From CAVZCK01 sp963798805 (GTDB lineage Bacteria; Pseudomonadota; Alphaproteobacteria; Rhizobiales; Rhodomicrobiaceae), in contig CAWCVC010000017.1 of NCBI GenBank assembly GCA_963798805.1, positions 248,001 through 312,000 of the forward strand: a DNA stretch of 64,000 nucleotides. The letters run 5' to 3'. This document shows, piece by piece, positions 33,738 to 42,346 of the stretch; positions within the stretch are counted from its first letter, which is position 1, and every line of letters starts with the position of its first letter. Under the pieces are notes generated by a model, which searched no databases, was not told the DNA's origin, and was given only the letters and a program-made list of their open reading frames with translations. The position numbers and the translations under genes are program-made.

Positions 33738-34075
33738 AAATCTCTCCCGTGTCCTGAAAAGCCGTTCGGTTCCCAGGCCTGATGTCGTTCCGCGATGCTT
33801 GGAGATTGCGTCGTTCGCATCAAAGCTACCTGCAGCATATAAGCTCGCTCGGCAAAAGACGCAAATTTTCTGTCGGACGCCGCGAAAATTCGGCGCGGGG
33901 AACCGCCGCTAAGCAGGTTTGCACGGTTTCGCCAACGGATGCTTCGTGGCCTGGAGCCAGCTACGGTCTACAAGCCGAAGATTGGCGGAAGGCAATAAGG
34001 GACAATTGCGGTCATCACATAACGAGCGTGGCTTGCCCACTGAAGGGCCCGCCACGCCGTAACCGCAATCTCGGG
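33738..34075. other. Intergenic region with IS630-like end and a long nested hairpin
   Basis: No gene seen. At about 33911-33940 the sequence GCTAAGCAGGTTTG followed by GCCAACGGATGC closely resembles the left end of the IS630 element at 59383-59414, suggesting a relic of a related insertion. At 34005-34069 a three-tier hairpin occurs: ATTGCGGT/ACCGCAAT, GCGTGGC/GCCACGC, GCCC/GGGC with loop ACTGAA. It lies just past the stop codon at 34076 and may act as the 3' structure of that minus-strand gene. Confidence 0.55.
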
Positions 34076-34333
34076 TCAGCTTGGCTGTCTGCGCGCGCCA
34101 AGCGCTGTCATCCCGAGCCGGATTGCGTCCTCATATCGCTTCAGCCCGCGTTCGGCTTCTTCGAGACGGGCGCGGAGCTCTTCCTCTGGCTGGTTTGCCA
34201 ACTTAGCGAAGCGAGGTGATGCCACCAGATCTGCGGCCGCCAGCGCATCGCCGCGCCGCGCGGCAAGAACTCGCTTGAACATACCGCAAACCAAGGTGAT
34301 GACGCTCTGCAGCTTTTCTGCAACGCGCCACAT
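34076..34333 (-). pseudogene. Likely frameshifted C-terminal part of the ClpX-type zinc-finger protein
   Basis: An 85-codon frame overlapping the 3' end of the zinc-finger gene. From about residue 24 it reads VLAARRGDALAAADLVASPRF, then LRARLEEAERGLKRYEDAIRLGMTALG, a plausible helical C-terminus, whereas the zinc-finger frame degenerates there into Arg/Cys-rich sequence (CRAARRCAGGRRSG). I infer a single-base frameshift around 34250-34275 joining the two. It could instead be a separate small overlapping gene. Confidence 0.5.
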
Positions 34334-34790
34334 ATGATGCTATGTCTTCAGTGGACATATGGCTAAGATATTCAAGTGCGGCTGGATAAGCTTGATTGTC
34401 GTTCTCGATATCCGCCTTCAGCAGGTTTAAGATTTCCTGATCTTCTTTATGGTCGATGATATCGTCGCATAGTTCAACACACTCGTCGCAGATGAAAACG
34501 GTCGGACCGGCGATCAGAGTCTGGACCTCGTGCTGGCTCTTGCCGCAGAACGAGCAATAGAGCGTGGCTTTTTCCAGCGGGGCCTGTGCGTCAGCTTGCG
34601 CAGGCGTACGCTCGCCAGCTTCTCGCGGTCCAGCAACCTCGATCATGGCCGAGAGGACGTTCCAATTCTGATAGCCGAACGCCTTGGCGATCAGCTCCAG
34701 ACACTCGCTGTGGGTGGTTTCGACGGCCTTTATTTTCAACGCATCGCGCAGGGCGTGCGCCATGGCCTTCGCATCGCGAAAGTCGCGCAT
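34203..34790 (-). CDS. ClpX-type C4 zinc-finger protein with glyoxalase-associated domain
   Basis: About 195 residues from Met 34790. N-terminal MRDFRDAKAMAHALRDAL through HSECLELIAKAFGYQNWNVLSAMIE is the small helical domain found in glyoxalase-like and ClpX-zinc-finger proteins; residues about 75-118 form the ClpX C4 zinc finger (LYCSFCGKSQHEV, FICDECVELCDDI). There is no AAA+ domain, so it is not ClpX. Function unknown; it may bind proteins as the ClpX finger does. The last 25 residues are probably read in the wrong frame. Confidence 0.7.
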   Translation of the reverse strand: MRDFRDAKAMAHALRDALKIKAVETTHSECLELIAKAFGYQNWNVLSAMIEVAGPREAGERTPAQADAQAPLEKATLYCSFCGKSQHEVQTLIAGPTVFICDECVELCDDIIDHKEDQEILNLLKADIENDNQAYPAALEYLSHMSTEDIASYVARCRKAAERHHLGLRYVQASSCRAARRCAGGRRSGGITSLR

Positions 34791-35040
34791 GAGAGCACCT
34801 CTCCATAGGCGAACGGAAACGATCGGGGCCTGCTTTGCCGACCCGTTCGCCAATAGCGAGGGTGGGTAGAGAGATGATACGTTCACCATCCCGAGAGGGG
34901 GGCAGGCGGCAAGTGTATCGACCTTAGGCGAGTTTGGCTTGCGTATATTTTGATGTCAATGGGAAACACGCCAGCTCGCTCGCTGTCCGCATAGGCTCGA
35001 TGAGAGCATGGACGAGCCATGCAACTCTGCTCAGGATGCG

Positions 35041-36036
35041 TCACACGGTCAGGATGATCTTGCCGATATGGCCGCTCTGCTCCAGGCGGCGATGAGCATC
35101 TGCGGCCTTTTCGAGCGGAAATGTGCTGTCGATCACCGGCTTGACCTTGCCGCTCGCCAGCAGCGGCCAGACCTCGGCCCCGAGCGCCCGGGCAAGCGCG
35201 GCTTTGACCTCGACGGAGCGCGGCCTCAGCGTCGAGCCGGTGAAGGTGATCCGCCTCACCATCAGCTTGGTGAAATCAACGGCCGCCTTCGCCCCCTGGA
35301 GAAAGGCGATCTGGTGGATGCGGCCATCCTCGGCGACGCAATTGAGATTGCGCTGGATATAGTCGCCGCCGACCATATCGAGGATCAGATCGACGCCCTT
35401 GCCGCCCGTCGCCTCCTTGATGACGGCGACGAAATCCTCATCCCCGTAGTTGATGGCGCGGTCGGCGCCCAGGGCCTCGCAGGCGGAGCATTTCTCCGCG
35501 CTTCCGGCCGTGGTGTAGACGGTTGCACCGAAAGCTTTCGCCAATTGGATGGCGGTCGTGCCGATGCCGCTGGTGCCGCCATGGACGAGGAAGGTCTCGC
35601 CGCTCTTGAGCCCGCCGCGCACGAAAACATTCTGCCAGACGGTGAAAAAGGTCTCAGGGAGCGCTGCGGCCTTCACCGCGTCGAAGCCGGCCGGAAAGGG
35701 CAATGCCACGCGCTCATCGGCAAGGCAATATTGCGCATAGCCGCCGCCGGTCACCAGGGCGGTGACGCGGTCGCCGAGCTTGAGCCGCTCGACCCCATCG
35801 CCGAGCGCCACGACTTCGCCGGCGATCTCCAGCCCGGGAAGGTCGGAGGCGCCGGGCGGCGGCGGATAGCGGCCCTCGCGCTGGATCGCGTCCGGGCGGT
35901 TGACGCCGGCGGCCTCGACCTTGATGAGAACCTCGCGCGCTCCCGGCTTCGGCACCGGTCTCTCGATCGGCTTGAGCACCTCGGGCCCGCCGGGCTCGGT
36001 GATGGCGATGGCTGTCATGACCGCGGGCAGGCTCAT
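35041..36036 (-). CDS. NAD(P)H quinone oxidoreductase (zinc-free MDR superfamily)
   Basis: 331 residues, start at Met 36036 with AAAGGAG upstream. Medium-chain reductase fold: GVNRPDAIQREGRYPPPPG (NRPD motif of the PIG3/QOR group), GLEIAGEVVALGDGV, ALPETFFTVWQNVF, Rossmann loop VHGGTSGIGTTAIQLAKAFGA and DMVGGDYIQRNL. No structural zinc cysteines, consistent with quinone oxidoreductases of the TP53I3 type. Divergent from the MmcQ gene. Confidence 0.92.
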   Translation of the reverse strand: MSLPAVMTAIAITEPGGPEVLKPIERPVPKPGAREVLIKVEAAGVNRPDAIQREGRYPPPPGASDLPGLEIAGEVVALGDGVERLKLGDRVTALVTGGGYAQYCLADERVALPFPAGFDAVKAAALPETFFTVWQNVFVRGGLKSGETFLVHGGTSGIGTTAIQLAKAFGATVYTTAGSAEKCSACEALGADRAINYGDEDFVAVIKEATGGKGVDLILDMVGGDYIQRNLNCVAEDGRIHQIAFLQGAKAAVDFTKLMVRRITFTGSTLRPRSVEVKAALARALGAEVWPLLASGKVKPVIDSTFPLEKAADAHRRLEQSGHIGKIILTV

Positions 36037-36192
36037 AGGGTGGGCTCCTTTTTGGCTTCCGGCATTGAACTCATTACTCAACCGGCTGCATAATGCCCCG
36101 CTCAGAGATACGCGCAAGCACCGTCTGCGCTACCCGCCCCTGGAACGGCCAGGGGGGCGATCCGTTCCGGCCGCGATCTGGGAGCCGTCACT

Positions 36193-36564
36193 ATGACCGA
36201 TCTTAACACTGTGCGCCGGATCGCATCGTCACTGCCGGAGGTCGAGGTCCGGTCGAATGAGACGGCGGTGAATTTCTATGTGCGCGGGAAGCAGTTCGCC
36301 TGGACGTATCTCGAGCGCGTCGCCAGGAGACACCGCGAGCCGAGGCCGGACGTGCTGGCTATCCGCTGCGCCGCGGAAGAGAAGCAAAGCCTTCTGGAGT
36401 CGGCGCCGGAGAAGTTCTTCACGACCGATCACTACAAAGGTTTTCCGGCGGTGCTCGTCCGTCTCGGTGCGGTGGATGAGCGAGAGCTGAGAGGACTGCT
36501 TACCGCCGCCTGGCGCTGCCAAGCGCCTCGCACTCTGGCAAAGCAATTGCTAAAAGAGAGCTGA
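36193..36564 (+). CDS. MmcQ/YjbR family protein
   Basis: 123 residues of the CyaY-like YjbR fold: VRRIASSLPEVEVRSNETAVNFYVRGKQF at the start, VLAIRCAAEEKQSLLESAPEKFFTTDHY, and AVLVRLGAVDERELRGLLTAAWR. Members are annotated as DNA-binding but no biochemical role is established. Start ATG is 12 bases past a run of GC-rich sequence without a strong ribosome binding site. The DUF1192 gene follows after 29 bp. Confidence 0.88.
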   Translation: MTDLNTVRRIASSLPEVEVRSNETAVNFYVRGKQFAWTYLERVARRHREPRPDVLAIRCAAEEKQSLLESAPEKFFTTDHYKGFPAVLVRLGAVDERELRGLLTAAWRCQAPRTLAKQLLKES

Positions 36565-36593
36565 GACGGCGGTTTCGGAAGCGGCCGCCGAGG

Positions 36594-36809
36594 ATGGACA
36601 TCAGCAGAGGCATGGGTCCGATGAGCTGGGACGAAGAGTTGCCGAAGAAAAAGCCTGCATTCGAGCTGGGCGCGGATCTTTCGACTTTTTCGGTGAAAGA
36701 CCTGGAAGAATACATTGCCGTGCTGACGGCCGAGCGCCAGCGCGTGGAGGCGATGATCGCCTCGAAGAAATCCTCCCGCGACAGCGCCCATTCGGTTTTC
36801 AAGAGCTGA
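36594..36809 (+). CDS. DUF1192 family protein
   Basis: Up to 71 residues; the family start is probably Met 36621 (MSWDEELPKKKPAFELG). The pattern 'LGADLSTFSVKDLEEYIAVLTAERQRVEAMIASKKSS' is the short coiled coil of DUF1192, a small protein found next to rcdA in Hyphomicrobiales. Function unknown. Followed by 170 bp without a gene and then an intrinsic terminator. Confidence 0.85.
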   Translation: MDISRGMGPMSWDEELPKKKPAFELGADLSTFSVKDLEEYIAVLTAERQRVEAMIASKKSSRDSAHSVFKS

Positions 36810-37178
36810 GTGGCTGAAAGCCTCGCCGCCAATTCCGGGCTCGCAGGATCGAATGCCCGCCGCATCAAAAACAATTTTAACTAAAAATTACCTTTTCTCG
36901 CCGAGAATCACCCTCATCAGAGTCGTTTCAAGATTACCGGACGGCTCCTTCGTCTTGTAGTGCCTCCTTCATACTCATGCCGCGGCCTTCCCGCGGCATT
37001 TTTCTTGACGAGATCGCCCATCCGCGGCGCGGCGCGGTTCCGGATTTTGGCTAATCCACGGTTTCGTTCATCAATTTCGTAAAAACCCCTTGCATGGCTA
37101 AAGCGAAATTAAACATTATGGGGTGATAGGCTTGTCGATGACAGCGCTCGGATTATCAGTCGTTTAGGGTTCGCGTAG
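36810..37178. other. Intergenic region upstream of rcdA
   Basis: No gene seen in these 369 bases. AT-rich stretch at 36860-36900 includes TTAACTAAAAATTAC (36877-36891), close to the CtrA consensus TTAA-N7-TTAA(C). A strong terminator sits at 36977-37005. The 3' part (37030-37178) precedes rcdA and contains AT-rich patches that may be its promoter. The stretch from 36890 to the terminator could encode a small RNA, which sequence alone does not show. Confidence 0.45.
36977..37005 (+). terminator. Intrinsic terminator
   Basis: Perfect 9-bp stem ATGCCGCGG/CCGCGGCAT with loop CCTTC followed by TTTTCTT on the plus strand. It would end transcription from the MmcQ-DUF1192 genes or of a short RNA between 36890 and here, and insulates rcdA. 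Confidence 0.85.
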
Positions 37179-37709
37179 ATGAGTAGCGAGACCGGCTTCG
37201 TCTCACCCCGGAATGATGGGACCGTCACCATTCCGTTTCGCACGCATAGTGGCCGCAAGGAAGAGTTCCTCTCCCTGTTCCGCGAAGGTATGGCTCTTGT
37301 CGAGGCTGCGGCCAGCTATCTCGATGGATCGGGCCGGCGCGAATCGAAATGCCTGACGCCCTACATCACGCTCGCCTATGCGACCGAAAGCATGCGGCTG
37401 ACGACACGGCTGACCCAGCTGGCAACCTGGCTGCTCGCGCGCCGCGCCGTCATGAATGGCGAGTCGATGCCGCCGGCCGGCAGCGCCAATGATCCGCTCG
37501 TGCTGCCGCCGATGACCCGCATGGCGGGCTCGCGCGGCTATGACGAATTGCCGGTCCGTCTGAGGGAATTGATCGAGGAAGCCTACCGGCTGCACCGGAA
37601 GATCCGCGATTATGACGCCGCCGATCGCGGCGAGACGCGGCCCACGGCGCGCAAATTCAACCCGGTCGGCGCGCAGGTGGCGCAGATACAGGCTGCCTTC
37701 ACTCGCTGA
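37179..37709 (+). CDS. rcdA: RcdA-like regulator of CtrA degradation (DUF1465)
   Basis: 176 residues. DUF1465 features: FLSLFREGMALVEAAASYLDGSGRRESKCL, TLAYATESMRLTTRLTQLATWLLARRAV, and DELPVRLRELIEEAYRLHRKIRDYD, forming a three-helix bundle. In Caulobacter RcdA is an adaptor that, with CpdR and PopA, delivers CtrA to ClpXP. A role in the cell cycle is inferred from this family. The acidic/disordered C-terminus is short. Converges with rpmE. Confidence 0.88.
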   Translation: MSSETGFVSPRNDGTVTIPFRTHSGRKEEFLSLFREGMALVEAAASYLDGSGRRESKCLTPYITLAYATESMRLTTRLTQLATWLLARRAVMNGESMPPAGSANDPLVLPPMTRMAGSRGYDELPVRLRELIEEAYRLHRKIRDYDAADRGETRPTARKFNPVGAQVAQIQAAFTR

Positions 37710-37763
37710 GCCTGCCGAAGCCTTGCAGCGCGTGCGGCGGGCGATCCCACCCGCGCCCGATCC

Positions 37764-37985
37764 TCAGCCCAGAAAGCCTTCGAACTTCTTCTTGAACTTG
37801 CTCAACCGTCCGCCGCGGTCGACAAGCTGCGCGTTGCCGCCTGTCCAGGCCGGGTGCGTGGCCGGATCGACATCGAGTTGAAGCCGGTCGCCTTCCGCCC
37901 CGTAGGTCGAATAGGTTTCGAATTCCGTGCCGTTGGTCATGACGACGGTAATCTTATGATAGTCGGGGTGACCTTCTCTTTTCAT
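37764..37985 (-). CDS. rpmE: Large-subunit ribosomal protein L31
   Basis: 73 residues: MKREGHPDYHKITVVMTNGTEF, YSTYGAEGDRLQLDVDPATHPAWTG, GRLSKFKKKF. Type-A L31 without cysteines, the zinc-independent form; rpmG here is also of that form. Start preceded by AGAAAAGAGAAGG-like purines. Divergent from the ABC transporter gene with 232 bp between. Confidence 0.97.
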   Translation of the reverse strand: MKREGHPDYHKITVVMTNGTEFETYSTYGAEGDRLQLDVDPATHPAWTGGNAQLVDRGGRLSKFKKKFEGFLG

Positions 37986-38217
37986 GGCAAATTGCCTTCC
38001 GTCTCGCTCGGGCCCGCGCCGGATGACCGCATCCTAACTTTGGGTGATTGTCCTGCCCTCCTAATATCGCAGCACAATATCGGCTGGCAAGATCCTCGCG
38101 TCACATTTGTCGCCCCATGTTTTGGCCATGTTGAGTTGCACATTGCACCGAATGGCGGCAGTAATGTCCTGCATGAATATCGGTGGAGGTCCGCCCCAAG
38201 GCCGAAGGTAGAAAGTC

Positions 38218-40077
38218 ATGAAGAACGGCAGCGCTGCGAACGGTTCAACAACCGAGCCGATTGATAACACCATGGCCGTGGACGGCGTCGCCCTCGACCC
38301 TTTGCTGAAATCGCCCGAGCGATCGCGCTCGCTGAAAAACCTCTGGCAGCTCCGCCCTTTCGTCACCCGCTATAAGGCCATCATGATCCTCGCCGGCGTC
38401 AGCCTCGTGGTTGCCGCCGCCGCAACGCTGGTGCTTCCGGTCGCTGTGCGCCGCGTCATCGATTTCGGTTTCTCCAAGGACAATGCCGGGCTGGTCAACA
38501 GCTATTTCGGCATGCTGTTGCTGATCGCGGCGATCCTGGCCGGGGCGAGCGCCCTGCGCTTCTACAGCGTCACCTGGCTCGGCGAGCGCGCGGTTGCCGA
38601 CATCCGGGCGGCCGTCTTCGCGCATCTGACCAAGCTGAGCCCCGCTTTTTACGAGCAGACCCATTCCGCCGAGCTGATGTCGCGGCTCACGGCCGACACC
38701 ACGCAAATCAAGTCCGCCGTTTCCGCCTCCGTCAGCCAGGCGCTGCGCAACTTCGTTCTCGTGGTGGGCGCGCTGATCATGATGGTGCTGACGAGCCCAA
38801 AGCTCAGCGCCATGGTCATCGGCGCGATCCCCCTCGTGGTGCTGCCGCTCGTCGCCTATGGCCGGGTGGTGCGGCGCCTGTCGCGGAGGGCGCAGGACGA
38901 GCTCGCCACTGCCTCGGCCTATGCGGCGGAAAATCTCGGCGCGCCGCGCACCATGCAGGCCTTCACCTTCGAGCCCGTCGTGGTCCGCCGCTTCAGCGCC
39001 GCGGTCGAGACCGCCTTCCAGGCCGCGCGCCGGCGCGTCACCGCCCGCGCCTGGCTGACCGCGACGGCCACCTTCCTGGTCTTTGCCAGCATTGTCGGCA
39101 TTCTCTGGTATGGCGCGCATGCCGTGCTTGCCGGCACCATGACCGGCGGTCGTCTGGCCCAGTTCGTGCTCTACGCCGCCTTCGCCGCAAGCTCGACCGC
39201 CATGCTCTCCGAGGTCTGGGGCGAGATCCAGCAGGCCATCGGCGCAGCCGAGCGGCTCGGCGAGCTGATGGCCGTCGAGCCGGACATCGTCTCGCCTCCC
39301 AATCCGACGCCGCTTCCGGAGCCGGCGCGCGGCGAGATCCGCTTCGACGGCGTGTCGTTCTTCTATCCCGGGCGGCCAGACGCGCCGGTGCTCAGGAACC
39401 TGAACTTCACTATCCGCCCCGGAGAGCGGGTCGCCATTGTCGGCCCGACCGGCGCGGGAAAATCGACGATCTTCAACCTCATCCTGCGCTTTTACGACCC
39501 GCAGCGCGGACGGGTGCTGATCGATGGCGTCGCCGCCAACCAGGCCGCGCTGGATGCTCTGCGCCGCCGCATGTCCTATGTCGCCCAGGACCCCGCCGTC
39601 TTCGCTGCCTCGATCGCGGAAAACATCCGCTATGGCTATGAGGATGCGAGCGACGAGGATGTCCGCATGGCCGCCCGCACGGCACTGGCGAGCGAGTTCA
39701 TCGACACGCTGCCCGAGGGCTACTACACCATGCTCGGCGAACGCGGCGTCACCCTTTCCGGCGGCCAGCGCCAGCGCATCGCCATTGCCCGCGCGCTCTT
39801 GCGCAATGCGCCGATCCTCTTGCTCGACGAAGCGACCAGCGCGCTCGACGCCGAAAGCGAGAGCCTCGTCCAGACCGCGCTCAACCGCGCCATGGAGGGC
39901 CGCACTACGCTCGTCATCGCCCACCGGCTGGCGACCGTGCTGAGCGCCGACCGCATCCTGGTTCTCGACGGCGGCCAGATCGTCGAGGAGGGCACGCATT
40001 CGAGCCTCGTCGAGGAAGGCGGCATCTATTCGCGGCTCGCGGAGCTGCAATTCCATCACGAAGCCGGCGCGGCATAG
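38218..40077 (+). CDS. ABC exporter, fused permease and ATPase
   Basis: 619 residues. Type I exporter half-transporter: six membrane helices in about residues 45-330 (e.g. IMILAGVSLVVAAAATLVLP, YFGMLLLIAAILAGASAL) and a nucleotide-binding domain with Walker A GPTGAGKST, Q loop YVAQDPAVF, signature LSGGQRQR, Walker B ILLLDEATSALD and switch His (VIAHRLAT). MsbA-like in layout; substrate (lipid, peptide or drug) is unknown. An internal Met at 38272 is an alternative start. Confidence 0.93.
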   Translation: MKNGSAANGSTTEPIDNTMAVDGVALDPLLKSPERSRSLKNLWQLRPFVTRYKAIMILAGVSLVVAAAATLVLPVAVRRVIDFGFSKDNAGLVNSYFGMLLLIAAILAGASALRFYSVTWLGERAVADIRAAVFAHLTKLSPAFYEQTHSAELMSRLTADTTQIKSAVSASVSQALRNFVLVVGALIMMVLTSPKLSAMVIGAIPLVVLPLVAYGRVVRRLSRRAQDELATASAYAAENLGAPRTMQAFTFEPVVVRRFSAAVETAFQAARRRVTARAWLTATATFLVFASIVGILWYGAHAVLAGTMTGGRLAQFVLYAAFAASSTAMLSEVWGEIQQAIGAAERLGELMAVEPDIVSPPNPTPLPEPARGEIRFDGVSFFYPGRPDAPVLRNLNFTIRPGERVAIVGPTGAGKSTIFNLILRFYDPQRGRVLIDGVAANQAALDALRRRMSYVAQDPAVFAASIAENIRYGYEDASDEDVRMAARTALASEFIDTLPEGYYTMLGERGVTLSGGQRQRIAIARALLRNAPILLLDEATSALDAESESLVQTALNRAMEGRTTLVIAHRLATVLSADRILVLDGGQIVEEGTHSSLVEEGGIYSRLAELQFHHEAGAA

Positions 40078-40154
40078 GGCGACACCTGCCCGCTCGCGGC
40101 TTTCGCGCGAATCATCTAGCGTCCCCCTCGTCCACGAGACGAGCCGGGGGGCTC

Positions 40155-40718
40155 ATGAAAAACAAGCCAAAGACCGACGCCGCGCGGCAGGGTTTCACTC
40201 CCGCCGCGAAAAATTGGATGCCGCGCGCCGTGCGGGCGAAGATGGTCGGAGAGCTTGTGCCGACGCTGATGCGGCCGGCATTCGAGAAATTCGGCTTTCC
40301 CGCCGCCGCCATCCTCACCGACTGGGCCGCCATCGCCGGGCCTGAGCTTGCCGCCTTCACCGCGCCCGAGCGGCTCAAATGGCCCCGCGCCGCCGCATCC
40401 GCCGAGGGCGATGCGTCGACAACCGGCGCCACTCTGATTCTGCGTGTCGGCGGCGCCCGTGCGCTGGAGGTCGAGCATCTGCGCTCTCAGCTCATCGAGC
40501 GCATCAACGCCAGTTTCGGCTATCGCGCCGTCTCCGAGATCCGGGTGGTCCAGGCGCCTCTGGCGCGTAAAGCGGAAGACGCGCGCCCTGCCCTTACCGC
40601 AGGCGCCGCGGAGCATCAGGCGCTGCTCGCCAGCCTGCCCGAAGACCGGCTCAAAGGCGCGCTGAGCCGCATCGCCGCCGGCATAAAGGCCAGGCAAAGT
40701 GTCGCTGGTGCATCCTGA
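40155..40718 (+). CDS. DciA-like protein (DUF721)
   Basis: 187 residues. The segment MVGELVPTLMRPAFEKFGFPAAAILTDWAAIAGPELAAFTAPERLKW is the KH-like DUF721 domain, followed by TLILRVGGARALEVEHLRSQLIERINASFGYRAVSEIRVVQAPL. The family includes DciA, which loads the replicative helicase DnaB in bacteria lacking DnaC. That role is inferred. The C-terminal part is variable. Next to two thiol-disulphide proteins, a neighbourhood common in this order. Confidence 0.87.
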   Translation: MKNKPKTDAARQGFTPAAKNWMPRAVRAKMVGELVPTLMRPAFEKFGFPAAAILTDWAAIAGPELAAFTAPERLKWPRAAASAEGDASTTGATLILRVGGARALEVEHLRSQLIERINASFGYRAVSEIRVVQAPLARKAEDARPALTAGAAEHQALLASLPEDRLKGALSRIAAGIKARQSVAGAS

Positions 40719-40842
40719 ACGCCGAACTCACGCCATTTTCATTGCCGTAACGTCGCGTGTGCTCGACAGCGGACCAATCTCGTCCTATGTCATCTTCACA
40801 GACAGGGAGATTTCCGCGGCCCGCGCCGAGGGTCACGCTTTT

Positions 40843-41553
40843 ATGGAGACCGAATTGTTCAACTTGCTCTCTTCCCCGAAAGGCGGGCTGACGCGCCGCA
40901 CGGCGCTGATTGCCGCCTCGATGGGCGCCGCTGCTTTTCTTGCCGGCGCTCTGACTGTGCTATCGGCCAGTGAAACCCGCGCTCAGGCCCCGATCAAGCC
41001 TGATGTCGATCTGAGCGAACTGATGAAGCCCGGCGACCTGCCCGAAAACGTCATGGGCAAGGAAGATGCGCCTTATACGATCATCGAATATTCGTCGATG
41101 ACCTGTCCGCACTGCGCGCATTTCCACGAAACGGTCCTGCCGGAGCTGAAGAAGAAATATATCGACACCGGCAAGGCCCGATACATTATCCGCGAATTCC
41201 CGCTGGATAATGTCGCGGCTGCCGCTGCCATGCTGGCGCGCTGCGTCGAGAAGCCGAAATATTTCGACTTCGTGAACCTGCTCTACGCCAACCAGGAAGA
41301 ATGGGCGTTCAAGAACAACCCCATTCCCGCCTTGCAGAAATTCTCCAAGCAGGTCGGCTTCACCGAGCAGCGCTTCGACCAGTGTCTGAAGGACGAGAAG
41401 GTCCTGAAATACATCGAATGGGTCCGCGACCGGGGAAACACGAAATTCGATGTTCATGCCACACCGACCTTCTTCATCAACGGCCACAAGCTGCAGGGTG
41501 CCGATATTTCGGATTTCGACAAGATCATGGGCGGCTCGGTCGGTAAGAGCTGA
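40843..41553 (+). CDS. DsbA-family thiol-disulphide protein
   Basis: 236 residues from Met 40843. Twin-Arg-containing N-terminus (LTRRTALIAASMGAAAFLAGAL) suggests export, possibly by Tat, or membrane retention. Thioredoxin fold with redox motif Cys-Pro-His-Cys (MTCPHCAHFHE) and cis-Pro loop HATPTFFINGHK; DsbA_4 type helical insertion. Oxidises periplasmic cysteines. It starts about 125 bp after the DciA-like gene and is 71 bp from a second paralogue. Confidence 0.9.
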   Translation: METELFNLLSSPKGGLTRRTALIAASMGAAAFLAGALTVLSASETRAQAPIKPDVDLSELMKPGDLPENVMGKEDAPYTIIEYSSMTCPHCAHFHETVLPELKKKYIDTGKARYIIREFPLDNVAAAAAMLARCVEKPKYFDFVNLLYANQEEWAFKNNPIPALQKFSKQVGFTEQRFDQCLKDEKVLKYIEWVRDRGNTKFDVHATPTFFINGHKLQGADISDFDKIMGGSVGKS

Positions 41554-41624
41554 GCCTAATTTTGCCATTTCGGCGCGATAGATATCCCGCCGGATAGGCA
41601 GCAGGGCAAACGGGGCAGATCTTT

Positions 41625-42332
41625 ATGGGTGACGTCAGGGCGAACGTCTCGCGCAGGACAGCATTCCTGCGCCCGGTTCTTGTGGTCTCGCTTTTGGCCG
41701 GTTTGGCTGGCTGCGCAGGCGGCTTGCCGGAAGGCGTCGATTTCACCTCATCGACCAAGACCGGCGGCGCACCCGACGCCGCCCAGCTTGCCAAGCCGGG
41801 TCCGCTCGAGGAAAAGACGCTCGGCACCGCCACGGCGCCCGTGACGATCATCGAATATGCCTCGCTCGGCTGCCCCATCTGCGCCGCCTATCACGCCCAG
41901 GTCTTTCCCCAGATCAAGAAGAACTTCATCGATACCGGCAAGGTCTATTTCATCTACCGCGAATTCCCGATCGGCAATTCGCCGGCCGCCGCCGCCCAGG
42001 CCGCGCGCTGCGTTCCCGAGAAGCGCTATTTCGCCGTCAACGACAAGTTTCTGGCCAATCGGGGCCGCTGGAATGGCCGCGACCCCAATCCCGACCTGCT
42101 CTACAAAATTGTGCAAGACACCGGCATCAGCCGCGCCGCGTTTGACAGCTGCATGGCGAATCAAAAGACTAAGGATGGGATAGTCGAGGTCAAACAGCGG
42201 GGGCGGGAGCTCGGCGTGAAAGGAACGCCGACCTTCTTCATCAACGGCCAGCATGTGCAGGGCTTTACGAGTTACGACGAGATGCGGAAACTGATCGAAC
42301 AGCATCTCATCAGCGCGGCCAAGCCGGCATAA
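41625..42332 (+). CDS. DsbA-family lipoprotein
   Basis: 235 residues. Lipobox LLAGLAGC with Cys30 as lipid anchor, then a thioredoxin fold with Cys-Pro-Ile-Cys (LGCPICAAYH) and cis-Pro loop KGTPTFFINGQH. About 40 percent similar to its upstream neighbour by eye, so the two are paralogues with different redox motifs and anchoring. Followed by a pair of long palindromes. Confidence 0.9.
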   Translation: MGDVRANVSRRTAFLRPVLVVSLLAGLAGCAGGLPEGVDFTSSTKTGGAPDAAQLAKPGPLEEKTLGTATAPVTIIEYASLGCPICAAYHAQVFPQIKKNFIDTGKVYFIYREFPIGNSPAAAAQAARCVPEKRYFAVNDKFLANRGRWNGRDPNPDLLYKIVQDTGISRAAFDSCMANQKTKDGIVEVKQRGRELGVKGTPTFFINGQHVQGFTSYDEMRKLIEQHLISAAKPA

Positions 42333-42346
42333 TCCCACCGCCGAGT

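Noticed and set aside
38245..40059. 604-codon minus-strand frame opposite the ABC exporter
   Set aside because: Antisense to an intact ABC transporter with all motifs.
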